Shown piece after piece: positions 17,342 through 24,814 of a stretch of DNA of 42,058 nucleotides. The notes beneath the pieces were generated by a model, which did no database searches, had not been told where the DNA came from, and saw only the letters and a program-made list of their open reading frames with translations. The stretch lies in contig JAUHXC010000070.1 of NCBI GenBank assembly GCA_030427205.1, positions 1 to 42,058 on the forward strand. Direction: 5' to 3'. The stretch comes from a bacterium. GTDB taxonomy: Bacteria; Myxococcota_A; Bradymonadia; UBA7976; UBA1532. The translations under genes and the position numbers were made by a program. Each line of letters starts with the position of its first letter. Position 1 is the stretch's first letter.

Positions 17342-17683
17342 GTGCCCACCGTTCGTTTCGTTCGTCCCACGCCCGATGGTGAAGAGGTGTGGACCGTCGA
17401 GGTCGCCGATGGCGAGAACCTGCTCGACGCCTCGCGCCGGGTCGACGCGCCGGTGCAGACGCTGTGCAACGGCATCGCGTCGTGCGTTCAGTGTCGGGTC
17501 AAGATCGTGAGCGGCGGCGAGAACCTGTCGCCCCCCGAGAGCCTCGAGAAAGACCGCATCGGCAATATCTTCCACATCACCGGCGAGCGCATGGGCTGTC
17601 AGGCGCGGGTGCAGGGCGACGTGGTGGTCGAGATTCTGCCGGTGCGTCTGCCGCGGCGCAGCCGGCGCAAGAAGCGCCGTTGA
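17342..17683 (+). CDS. 2Fe-2S ferredoxin (adrenodoxin/plant-type fold)
   Basis: 113 residues from GTG 17342, with GGGGGAAG just upstream; an in-frame start at 17309 would add 11 residues without a ribosome-binding site. Cluster ligands follow the C-x5-C-x2-C pattern in CNGIASCVQC with a fourth Cys in MGCQA near residue 87, as in electron-transfer ferredoxins. The C-terminus is strongly basic (RRSRRKKRR), which is unusual and may mediate binding to an acidic partner or nucleic acid. No partner reductase or oxygenase is adjacent. A hairpin follows the stop. Confidence 0.88.
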   Translation: MPTVRFVRPTPDGEEVWTVEVADGENLLDASRRVDAPVQTLCNGIASCVQCRVKIVSGGENLSPPESLEKDRIGNIFHITGERMGCQARVQGDVVVEILPVRLPRRSRRKKRR

Positions 17684-17699
17684 CGGCCGGGGGCCGGGG

Positions 17700-17720
17700 C
17701 GTCGTCAGAAGGTGACGACG
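17700..17720. terminator. Possible bidirectional terminator between convergent genes
   Basis: Perfect 8-bp stem CGTCGTCA / TGACGACG with loop GAAGG, spanning the stop of the minus-strand gene and lying 17 bp after the ferredoxin stop. No T-run, so it may only stall polymerase or act as an mRNA end hairpin. Confidence 0.35.
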
Positions 17721-18250
17721 CTGCCCTTCTTGAGCGCCTTCTCTTCGGCGATGCGCTCGGCGCGGGCGGCTGCGCTCTCGCGGATGGTGAACTTCGTCTT
17801 GGCGATGATCTTGCCCCCGCTGGTGATCACCATCTCGTACTTGCGGGTCTCGTCGGGGAACTGCTCTTTCGACAGCCGGGCGTAGCTGGCGAGAATCCGG
17901 GTGCTCTTCTGGGTCGGGTCGGGGTAGATCGGAAACGTCGCGACCTGACGCCGGGTCTCGGTGACGTCGTAGACCATCGCCGGGAACTCGGTGCCGCCGT
18001 AGGGCCGCCGGAAGAAGGCCATGAACTCGATGTTGATGCTCTCGGCGTCTTCGGCGTAGGTGAACGTCTTGGTGTCCACCTTGCGCATGTGGCTGATGAA
18101 CCGCTTGTCGCTGCTGAACCGCGCCGGGAAGGGCGTCGTCGACATGATGATCTTGCCCTTGAAGACGTTGGCCGGCTTCTTGGCGTAGGCGTCGGCGGCG
18201 AAGAGGCACAGCGCGGCCGCGAGCGGCCACAGACGGATCAGGCGGGTCAT
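17705..18250 (-). CDS. Secreted protein of unknown function
   Basis: 181 residues. ATG 18250 is preceded by AAGGAG. A signal peptide is clear (LWPLAAALCLFAADAYA, cleavage after AYA). The mature part is short, rich in Lys, Phe and charged residues, with no Cys and no catalytic motif I can name; a periplasmic beta-rich fold is likely. The C-terminal 25 residues are a charged Ala/Glu/Lys helix. It faces away from the membrane phosphatase gene, with a 243-bp region in between. Confidence 0.75.
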   Translation of the reverse strand: MTRLIRLWPLAAALCLFAADAYAKKPANVFKGKIIMSTTPFPARFSSDKRFISHMRKVDTKTFTYAEDAESINIEFMAFFRRPYGGTEFPAMVYDVTETRRQVATFPIYPDPTQKSTRILASYARLSKEQFPDETRKYEMVITSGGKIIAKTKFTIRESAAARAERIAEEKALKKGSVVTF

Positions 18251-18383
18251 CGAGAGCTCCTTGGGCGGTGCGCGAACCGCCGGTCGGGGTGCATGAAGCG
18301 GAGGCTATCAAAACCATCCTTACGGATCGACACCTACGAATATTCGCTCAATGGGGCGGAAAACGTCGATTTCGGGCGCTTCG

Positions 18384-18414
18384 GGGGCGCTGCGGGGCGC
18401 TGCAGGGGCGCTGC
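18384..18414. repeat. Triple GGGGCGCTGC repeat in the divergent intergenic region
   Basis: Three copies of the 10-mer at 18384-18393, 18394-18403 and 18405-18414. The surrounding gap 18251-18493 separates two divergent genes and otherwise holds no gene. The half-turn spacing of a 10-bp unit could phase protein binding on one DNA face. Confidence 0.5.
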
Positions 18415-18493
18415 GGCCCCCCGACGATCTTGACCGACCGGTCGCCGCCCCGCAGCCTGAGCCGGTGATCGCTCACCCCGAGGTCTGCGCACC

Positions 18494-20749
18494 ATGACGC
18501 TGCGCGGCATCGTCTTCGGCTTCGTGCTCGCCGGCATGATCGGCGGCATCCTGGCCGGCGCGATCGACGCGCTGGGCGCGATGGGCGGCGTGCAGCCGGG
18601 CCTGGTGCTGGCCGGCTCGATGGGCTTCCACGTGATCTTCGGCGCCGTCGCCGGGCTGCTGGCCGGGCTGCTCTTTCCGTTCTTGCCCGCGGGCTTGACC
18701 GCGTCCCGACTGCTGCAGCGGCTGGCGGCCCGCCTGCGGCCCGGATCGGCGGTGGGGCTGCACGACCGCTGCCGCACAGTGGCCGCGGTGTGGCTGCTGC
18801 TGGTCATCGGCGGACCGGGTCTGGCGCTGTTGACCCGCGGCTATCGGCTGGTGATCTCCCGGGTGCAGTCTCCCGAGCTGGCCGCGGTGGCGACGGCCGG
18901 GCTGGCTTTGTTGGGCTTGGCGGGCGCCGCGGCGATCAGCGCGCCGCTGCATGCCGGCCTGGCCCGCGCGCTCGAGTTCGTGGTGCGCCGCCGCCCGCAG
19001 CTGACCCCGCTGGTGCACCCGACGGCCCATCTGGTCGCGGTGGTGATCGCCGCCGGCGCGGTGGCCGCGAGCCTCCTCGGCGATGAGCGCGAGACCATGC
19101 GCGCCCTCGACCTGCGGCCGGTCATCTCGGCGGTGCTGGTGATGGGGCCGACCCTGCTGCTCGGCGAGATGCTGTCGGGGCCGCTGTCGTCGGTCAAGCC
19201 CCGGCGGGCGCTGATGGCGCTGGGCTTCCTGGCGTTCTTCGCCGCCGCCGCCGCCGCCGCCGGGCTGCGGGCCCCGGCCGCGCGCAGCGAGATCGTCGAG
19301 CGCACCGGATCGGGTCGGCTGCTGGTGGCCGCGCTGCGGGCGCCGTTCGACGCGGACGGGGATGGCTTCGCCCGGGTGCTGGGCGGCGGCGACTGCGACG
19401 ACGACGACCCGGCGGTGAACCCGGCGGCGGTGGATGTGCCGGCCAACGGCGTCGACGAGGACTGCTCGGGGGCCGACGCCGTGCCGCCGCCGCCGGCACC
19501 CCCGCCGCCGCCGCCGCCCACCGAGCCGGCGGGCCTGGGGCTCGCGCCGCCCTACAACGTCGTCCTGGTGACCATCGACTCCCTTCGCGCCGACCACGTG
19601 GGCGCGCTGGGCTACGAGCGGCCGACGACGCCGGCGCTCGACGAGCTGGCGCTGGACAGCGTGGTCTTCGAGGTGGCCTACAGCGCGTCGGCCAAGACGC
19701 CGACCGCGATCCCGGCGATGCTGACGGGGCGCTATCCCTCGGAGCTGTGGCGCGACGACGCCCACTTCACCACCTATTCGCCGCGCAATGTCTTCCTCGC
19801 CGAGACCCTCGGCGCGGCGGGCTATCGCACCGCCGGCTTCCCGAGCCATTGGTACTTCGACCCGCGCTACGGGCTGGGCCAGGGCTTCGCGGTCTGGCAG
19901 CCGTACATGACCGAGCGCGGGCGCATGGAGAAGCAGCCGACCGCCGAGACGGTGGTGGTCGCCGCGGTCGAGTCGCTGCAGAACAGCCCACCCGACCCCG
20001 AGCGGCCGTTCTTCGTCTGGCTGCACCTGCTCGACCCGCACAAGGACTACATCGAGCACCTCGACATCCCGCGCTTCGGCGGTGATCCGATCGACCGGTA
20101 CGACCACGAGATCCGCTACGTCGATACCTGGCTGGCGTATCTGTTCGATACGCTCTCGCGGCGGGCGGATTACCACCGCACGGTGGTGGTGGTCACCAGC
20201 GACCACGGCGAGGCTTTTGGCGAGCACGGCTATCGCTACCACGGCTTCGGGCTGCACGAGCATCAGCTGCGGGTGCCGCTCATCGTGCGCGTGCCGGGCC
20301 TCGAGCCGCGGCGGGTGCTCGATCCGGTCGGCTTGATCGATCTGGCGCCGACGCTGCTCGACCTGGCCGGGGTGCGCCCCGAAGAGCCCGAGCGCGCGCG
20401 CATGGGCCTGCGGGGGCGCACGCTGCTGCCGCTGCTCGGCGGCTTCGAGCGGCCGGCGCAGCCGATCTTCGCCGAGATGCCCCGCGGGCCGCACAACGCC
20501 GAGCAGTTCGCCCTGCGGGTCGGTCGGCTCAAGCTGATGTACTCGGCGACCGGCGATCGCTGGCAGCTCTTCGACCTCGTCGACGACCCGCTCGAGAAGA
20601 CCGATCTCGCGCCCGGCGAGCCCGAACGCCTCGCCGAGATGCGCGCGGCCCTGACCCGGTTGAGGGCCGGGCTCGATCGACGGGCGCCGATCCCGGGTAC
20701 GCCGCCGGCCCCCGGCGCCCCGCTGGCCCCGCCGCCCGCCGCGCCATGA
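18494..20749 (+). CDS. Polytopic membrane protein with MopE motif and Thr-type alkaline-phosphatase-superfamily domain
   Basis: 751 residues. About seven membrane helices fill residues 1-270. A MopE-type Asp/Cys motif follows (DADGDG, GGGDCDDDD, then PAAVDVPANGVDEDCSG, about 285-328), then a Pro-rich linker. The C-terminal domain belongs to the alkaline phosphatase superfamily: D362 in VTIDSLRAD, D570-H571 in TSDHGEAFGEHG, and HGFGLHEHQLRVPLI. At the nucleophile position I read Thr402 in KTPTAIPAMLTGRYP rather than the Cys or Ser needed to make formylglycine, so this is probably a phospho- or phosphoethanolamine transferase, not a sulfatase. The active site faces the periplasm. Start ATG with GAGG ten bases upstream. 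Confidence 0.85.
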   Translation: MTLRGIVFGFVLAGMIGGILAGAIDALGAMGGVQPGLVLAGSMGFHVIFGAVAGLLAGLLFPFLPAGLTASRLLQRLAARLRPGSAVGLHDRCRTVAAVWLLLVIGGPGLALLTRGYRLVISRVQSPELAAVATAGLALLGLAGAAAISAPLHAGLARALEFVVRRRPQLTPLVHPTAHLVAVVIAAGAVAASLLGDERETMRALDLRPVISAVLVMGPTLLLGEMLSGPLSSVKPRRALMALGFLAFFAAAAAAAGLRAPAARSEIVERTGSGRLLVAALRAPFDADGDGFARVLGGGDCDDDDPAVNPAAVDVPANGVDEDCSGADAVPPPPAPPPPPPPTEPAGLGLAPPYNVVLVTIDSLRADHVGALGYERPTTPALDELALDSVVFEVAYSASAKTPTAIPAMLTGRYPSELWRDDAHFTTYSPRNVFLAETLGAAGYRTAGFPSHWYFDPRYGLGQGFAVWQPYMTERGRMEKQPTAETVVVAAVESLQNSPPDPERPFFVWLHLLDPHKDYIEHLDIPRFGGDPIDRYDHEIRYVDTWLAYLFDTLSRRADYHRTVVVVTSDHGEAFGEHGYRYHGFGLHEHQLRVPLIVRVPGLEPRRVLDPVGLIDLAPTLLDLAGVRPEEPERARMGLRGRTLLPLLGGFERPAQPIFAEMPRGPHNAEQFALRVGRLKLMYSATGDRWQLFDLVDDPLEKTDLAPGEPERLAEMRAALTRLRAGLDRRAPIPGTPPAPGAPLAPPPAAP

Positions 20750-20816
20750 ACGTTCACCGCTCAGATTCGCCGCGCTCCTGCTGTAGACTGGGGGCGCACG
20801 CACCGGAGTACGCTCG

Positions 20817-22040
20817 ATGAACCGATCGTTGCTGGCCGGCATCCTCGCTGGTCTGTTCGTCTCGCCGACCGCCGTCGCTCAGTCCGACGTGCCGATCGAG
20901 GCCGCCGGCGTCACCGCCCGCGAGGGGTCGGTGGCCCGGGTGGTGATCGACTTCGCCGAGCTGCGGGCCGGGCCGGGGCAGGCCTACGTCAGCCGCGGAC
21001 GGGTCTATCAGGGCGACGAGGTCGAGGTGCTCAAGGGCGCCGATACCGGCGGCTGGGTCGAGGTGCTGGCCACCGGCGGCTCGAAGGGCTGGCTGCGCAG
21101 CCGCGACATCAAGGTGGTGCCGGGCAAGCAGGCGCGCAGCTCGCGGGTGAAGGAAGAGTTCCAATACGACGACAAGGGGCGCCGCATCGGGCCCGATGGG
21201 CGGCCCATCGGCAGCGGCGAAGGCGCGCGGCGCAGCGCGACCCCCGAGGACTTCGACCTCGACAGCTTCGAAGACGGCGCGGCGGTGGTCACCCCCGGCG
21301 GCGAGACCGACCTGGGCCTGCTCGTGCGGGTCGGCGGCGGCGCGACGCAGATCCAGCGGGCTTTCGGCTCCAACGCGCCCGAGGCGTCCTTGCTGCGCAG
21401 CCTCGAGTCCAAGCCGCTCGGCTACGGGTTCGACGTCGAGGTCGAGTACGCCCCGATCGACTACGTGGCGGTGCGGGCGCTGTTCCGCGACGTGCGGTTC
21501 ACCGAGACCCGCCTGCAGACGGCGGCCTACAACCAGGGTCAGCCGTTCGGGCTGTCGGTGGACGCGCAGCAGGCCGAGCTCGACGCGGTGGGGCGCTTTC
21601 CGATCCTCGACGGCTGGGTCGGGGCCTACGTCGGCGGCCGCTTCTGGCGTCAGGCGTACCGCGAGATCCAGCCGACGCCGCTGTTCCTGACCACGACCTG
21701 GATCGGCTTGGGCGCCGGCGGCGCGGCGGGCTGGGCGTTCGGCCCGGTCGATCTGGCCGCCCGGGGCGGGGTGGTGCTGCCGTTCGAGATCAGCCAGGAA
21801 CCGCAAGCCAGCGGGGTGCCCGAGGCCTTCGGCTTCAGCGCCGGCGCCGAGGTGGCGTGGTCGTTCATGCCGAGCCTCGCCGTCGTCGGCCATTGGCACT
21901 ACGGCAAGCTGACGACCGACTTCTCCGGGCCGGCGACGCACATCGACGCCACGCTGCAGCAGAACGGGGCGACCTATACCCAGGCCCAGTCGATCGATAC
22001 GCTGCACGGCGGCGGCCTGGGCGTGCGCTGGACGCCCTGA
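20817..22040 (+). CDS. SH3-domain outer-membrane beta-barrel-like protein
   Basis: 407 residues. Start ATG with GGAG upstream. Signal peptide ends VAQS. A bacterial SH3 domain (ELRAGPGQAYVSRGRVYQGDEVEVL to GWLRSRDIKVV in outline, about residues 40-100) is followed by a linker with charged repeats, then alternating hydrophobic/aromatic strands to a final GLGVRWTP, as in outer-membrane barrels. SH3 domains of this kind bind peptidoglycan, so the protein may link the wall to the outer membrane. It may be co-transcribed with the phosphatase gene 68 bp upstream. Confidence 0.75.
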   Translation: MNRSLLAGILAGLFVSPTAVAQSDVPIEAAGVTAREGSVARVVIDFAELRAGPGQAYVSRGRVYQGDEVEVLKGADTGGWVEVLATGGSKGWLRSRDIKVVPGKQARSSRVKEEFQYDDKGRRIGPDGRPIGSGEGARRSATPEDFDLDSFEDGAAVVTPGGETDLGLLVRVGGGATQIQRAFGSNAPEASLLRSLESKPLGYGFDVEVEYAPIDYVAVRALFRDVRFTETRLQTAAYNQGQPFGLSVDAQQAELDAVGRFPILDGWVGAYVGGRFWRQAYREIQPTPLFLTTTWIGLGAGGAAGWAFGPVDLAARGGVVLPFEISQEPQASGVPEAFGFSAGAEVAWSFMPSLAVVGHWHYGKLTTDFSGPATHIDATLQQNGATYTQAQSIDTLHGGGLGVRWTP

Positions 22041-22055
22041 GCCGGGCGCGGGCGC

Positions 22056-22691
22056 TCACCCTTCCAGGCGCAGCGGCAGCTCGGCGGGCTGCACCCCCGG
22101 GATCTCCATGCGCAGCAGATAGTGCCCCGGGTCGAGGGCCGGCAGGGTGACGCCTTCGGCCTCGAACGCCAGCGAGGCCTGAACCTCGCCCGCCCGCAGC
22201 AGGATGAGCCGGGCGCGCGGCGGCGGCGCGTCGAGCGGGCGGGCGGTGAGCGTCGCCCGCGCGCCCATGCCGGCCAGCAGCAACTCCACCGGGGCGCCGG
22301 CCAGCTCGATCTCATAGCGCAGGCCGCCGTCGAGCTCTGCCCCGCGGGTCGCGAGCGCCGGGCGCGGCGTCGGGGCCAGCGCGGCGAGCAGCCCGTCGCC
22401 TATGTCGCCGATCGCCTGCCAGACCCCGGCCACCAGCCGGGCGCCGATGGCCGGGCGCGGGGCCGCCGGCAGCACCCGGGCCTTGAGGCGCTCGACGAGC
22501 CCGGCGGGCGGGGCCGGCAAGACCGCCGGCTCGTCGGCGAGCAGCGATCCGAGCACCACGAGCGTCTCCTGACAGGCGGGGCAGCCGGCCAGCGCACCGT
22601 AGAACGCGTCCTGCTCGGCGGGGTCGAGCACCCCGTCGAACAGCTCGGCGAAGGCGGCGTCGTCGGGGCAGTGGTGGGCCGTCGATTTCAT
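22056..22691 (-). CDS. Anti-sigma-factor-like protein, third gene of the ECF operon
   Basis: 211 residues. ATG overlaps the stop of the ECF sigma gene as ATGA, so translation is coupled. The N-terminus has a zinc-finger-like anti-sigma pattern: HHCPDDAAFAELFDGVL and GCPACQE near residues 7-40; the His normally 4 residues before the second Cys pair is missing, so zinc binding is uncertain. The rest is mixed alpha/beta with Ala/Pro-rich linkers and no convincing membrane helix, suggesting a soluble regulator. Its place directly behind the sigma gene is the main argument for an anti-sigma role. A different regulatory function cannot be excluded. Confidence 0.65.
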   Translation of the reverse strand: MKSTAHHCPDDAAFAELFDGVLDPAEQDAFYGALAGCPACQETLVVLGSLLADEPAVLPAPPAGLVERLKARVLPAAPRPAIGARLVAGVWQAIGDIGDGLLAALAPTPRPALATRGAELDGGLRYEIELAGAPVELLLAGMGARATLTARPLDAPPPRARLILLRAGEVQASLAFEAEGVTLPALDPGHYLLRMEIPGVQPAELPLRLEG

Positions 22692-23320
22692 GCTCCGCTC
22701 TCCATCATGCCGGCCGCCTCGGCCGCCTTGCGCAGCCGCTCGAGCAGCCGATTCTTGCGTACGTAGACCACCCCGCGATCGACCTGCAGCGCCTGTGCGA
22801 TGGCCGGCGCGCGCATGTCGCGCAGGTAGATCATCTCCAAGAGCAGCCGATCGCGGGCCGAGAGCTGCTCGGCGAGCGCGATCAGCGCGTCGAAGCGGGC
22901 CCGATCGGCCCGAACGAGCAGCCGCTCGAGCGGGTCGGGGGCCGGATCGCTCAGCTGCGGGGCCGTCTCTGCGTCCAGCGACGCTTGGGGCCGGTCGCGG
23001 CGCAGCGCGTTGAGCGTCGTGCGCACCGCGATGACCCGCACCCAGCTCGCGACCGAGCAGCCGCGGTCGCCGCGGTACATGCGCAGCCGGCGGCAATCGT
23101 CGGCGAAGAGCGCCACGAAGACGTCCTGACACAGGTCTTCGAGCCGATCGGGGGCGACCTGGCCCCGCGCGCGGCGGACCGCGCCGCCGACGCTGTGGTG
23201 CACCAGCCCGGCGAAGCGCTCGACGAAGCGCCCGAGCGCGCCCCGCTGGCCTTCCAGGCAGCCGGCGAGCACGGCGTGGTCGTCGGCGAAGGCGCCGTCG
23301 TTCGGCGGGCGTGGGCTCAT
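22688..23320 (-). CDS. ECF-type RNA polymerase sigma factor
   Basis: 210 residues from ATG 23320, preceded by GAGGGGG; ATGA overlaps the end of the Cys-rich gene. Region 2 is seen in RLEDLCQDVFVALFADD and the following helix; region 4 near the C-terminus is RDMRAPAIAQALQVDRGVVYVRKNRLL, a helix-turn-helix for -35 recognition. Regions 1 and 3 are absent, as in ECF sigmas. The middle gene of a tightly overlapping three-gene operon, controlled by the anti-sigma-like protein downstream. The target promoters are unknown; autoregulation of this operon is usual for the class. Confidence 0.93.
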   Translation of the reverse strand: MSPRPPNDGAFADDHAVLAGCLEGQRGALGRFVERFAGLVHHSVGGAVRRARGQVAPDRLEDLCQDVFVALFADDCRRLRMYRGDRGCSVASWVRVIAVRTTLNALRRDRPQASLDAETAPQLSDPAPDPLERLLVRADRARFDALIALAEQLSARDRLLLEMIYLRDMRAPAIAQALQVDRGVVYVRKNRLLERLRKAAEAAGMMESGA

Positions 23321-24804
23321 CCGCCCCCTCGTCGGCGGCGCCACCCGACCAGGAGCAGCAACGCCAACAGCGCGTCGATGTGTCCGCCCCCGCCGACATC
23401 GCAATGGGCTCCCTGCGGGGGTGGGCACATGTCTTCGCCGCCGGCGCCGGCGTCGCCGCCCGGTGGCGGGATCGCGCCGGCGTCGGGCCAGCCGGCGTCG
23501 GGCGCGCCGGCGTCGGGCAAACCGGGCTCGTCGACGACGCCGTCGCCGTCCGCGTCGTCGTCACAGGCGTCGCCGAGGCCGTCGCCGTCCTGATCCTGCT
23601 GGCCGGGGTTGTGCACGTCGGGGCAGTTGTCCGGGTCGAGCACGCCGTCCCCGTCGCGGTCGCCCTGACAGTCTTCGCCGACGCCGTCCCCGTCGATGTC
23701 GAGCTGATCCGGGTTGGCGACGGACGGGCAGTTGTCGGCCCCGTCGAGCACCCCGTCGCCGTCCATGTCGCCGAAGCATTGTGCGACGCCGTCGGTCTGC
23801 ACGCACAGCGCACCGGGCGGACAGCGCAGCCCGTCGCAGGGGTCGGGCAGGCACGCCCCGTCGACGCAGACCTCGTCGTCGAGGCAGGCCACCGGCGCGC
23901 ACGGGTCGAGCGTGCACGCCCCGGCGCCGCACACCTCGTCGTCGGCGCACTCGACGCCGGCGCAGGGGTCCGCCGCGCACCGCCCGTCGACGCAGCGCTC
24001 GCCGTGGGCGCAGGCGATCAGGGCGCAGCTGTCGACGCACTCGCCCTCTCGGCAGAACGCCTCCTCGCCGCACTCGACGCCGGCGCAGACGTCGACGCAC
24101 AGGCCGGTCTCGGCCGCGCAGCGCCGGTTGGCGGGGCAGCCGTCGATCGCGCAGTCGAGCATGCATTCGCCGTCGACGCACAGCGCATCGTCGGCGCACA
24201 TCACCCCCGCGCAGGGGTCGATACACAGCCCGTCGGCGCAGTCGGCGCCCGCGGGGCAATCGGCGGCGACGCACGGCGGGATGCAGCGCCCCTCGACGCA
24301 GACGTCCCCCGGCTCGACGCACTCGCCCTGCACGCACGGCGCGCGGCAGCCGCCGGCGATGCAGACCCCGTCGGCGGCGCAGGCGGCGTCCTCGTCGATC
24401 GCGCCGTCGCAGTCGTCGTCGTGCCCGTCGCAGGGATCGAGCGGGTCGTCGCCGCAGCGCCCGCAGCCGTTGCGCAGCGCCTCGTCGACGAGGCCGTCGC
24501 AGTCGTCGTCGCGGCCGTTGCAGCCTTCTTCGAGCGGCATCTCGACCGGCGCGCAGACGACCTCGCCCGCCATACAGGCCGACCGGCCCGCCGCGCAGCG
24601 CCCGGGCAACGCGCCGAAGCACGGCTCGGCGGCGGTGTCTTCGTCGATCCGGCCATCGCAATCGTCGTCGAGCCCGTTGCACACCTCCGGCTCACACGCC
24701 GCCTGCTGACCCACCCGCAGGCAGTCGACGTCTTCGTCGGGCTCGTGGATGAAGCCGCAGCCGGCCAACAGGCCGAGCAGGGCGCAGGGCGCGATGCGGG
24801 TCAC
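23317..24804 (-). CDS. Cys-rich modular surface lipoprotein (MopE, EGF-like, TSP3-like, C-terminal tail)
   Basis: 495 residues from GTG 24804, preceded by GGAGG. A lipobox (GLLAGC) makes it a lipoprotein. Modules in order: three MopE-type Asp/Cys motifs (CNGLDDDCDGRIDED, CNGRDDDCDGLVDE, CDGHDDDCDGAIDED), about ten short Cys repeats of the form C-x5-C-x5-C-x3-C, then calcium-binding thrombospondin type-3-like repeats (DGDGVLDGADNCPSVANPDQ and others), a DAGAP linker, and a tail with Cys, hydrophobic helix and RRRRGGG, like a MYXO-CTERM anchor. The ECF sigma and anti-sigma genes follow with overlapping codons, so it is likely the output or sensor of that regulon. It lies head-to-head with the CHAT protein gene. 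Confidence 0.85.
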   Translation of the reverse strand: MTRIAPCALLGLLAGCGFIHEPDEDVDCLRVGQQAACEPEVCNGLDDDCDGRIDEDTAAEPCFGALPGRCAAGRSACMAGEVVCAPVEMPLEEGCNGRDDDCDGLVDEALRNGCGRCGDDPLDPCDGHDDDCDGAIDEDAACAADGVCIAGGCRAPCVQGECVEPGDVCVEGRCIPPCVAADCPAGADCADGLCIDPCAGVMCADDALCVDGECMLDCAIDGCPANRRCAAETGLCVDVCAGVECGEEAFCREGECVDSCALIACAHGERCVDGRCAADPCAGVECADDEVCGAGACTLDPCAPVACLDDEVCVDGACLPDPCDGLRCPPGALCVQTDGVAQCFGDMDGDGVLDGADNCPSVANPDQLDIDGDGVGEDCQGDRDGDGVLDPDNCPDVHNPGQQDQDGDGLGDACDDDADGDGVVDEPGLPDAGAPDAGWPDAGAIPPPGGDAGAGGEDMCPPPQGAHCDVGGGGHIDALLALLLLVGWRRRRGGG

Positions 24805-24814
24805 GGGACCTCCA

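Noticed and set aside
11856..17510. An 1884-residue plus-strand frame
   Set aside because: Crosses the methyltransferase, MDR, prmA and other genes in antisense or another frame; no coherent domain order.
19676..19740. Formylglycine-type sulfatase site
   Set aside because: The required Cys or Ser is replaced by Thr402, so the sulfatase label is not justified.
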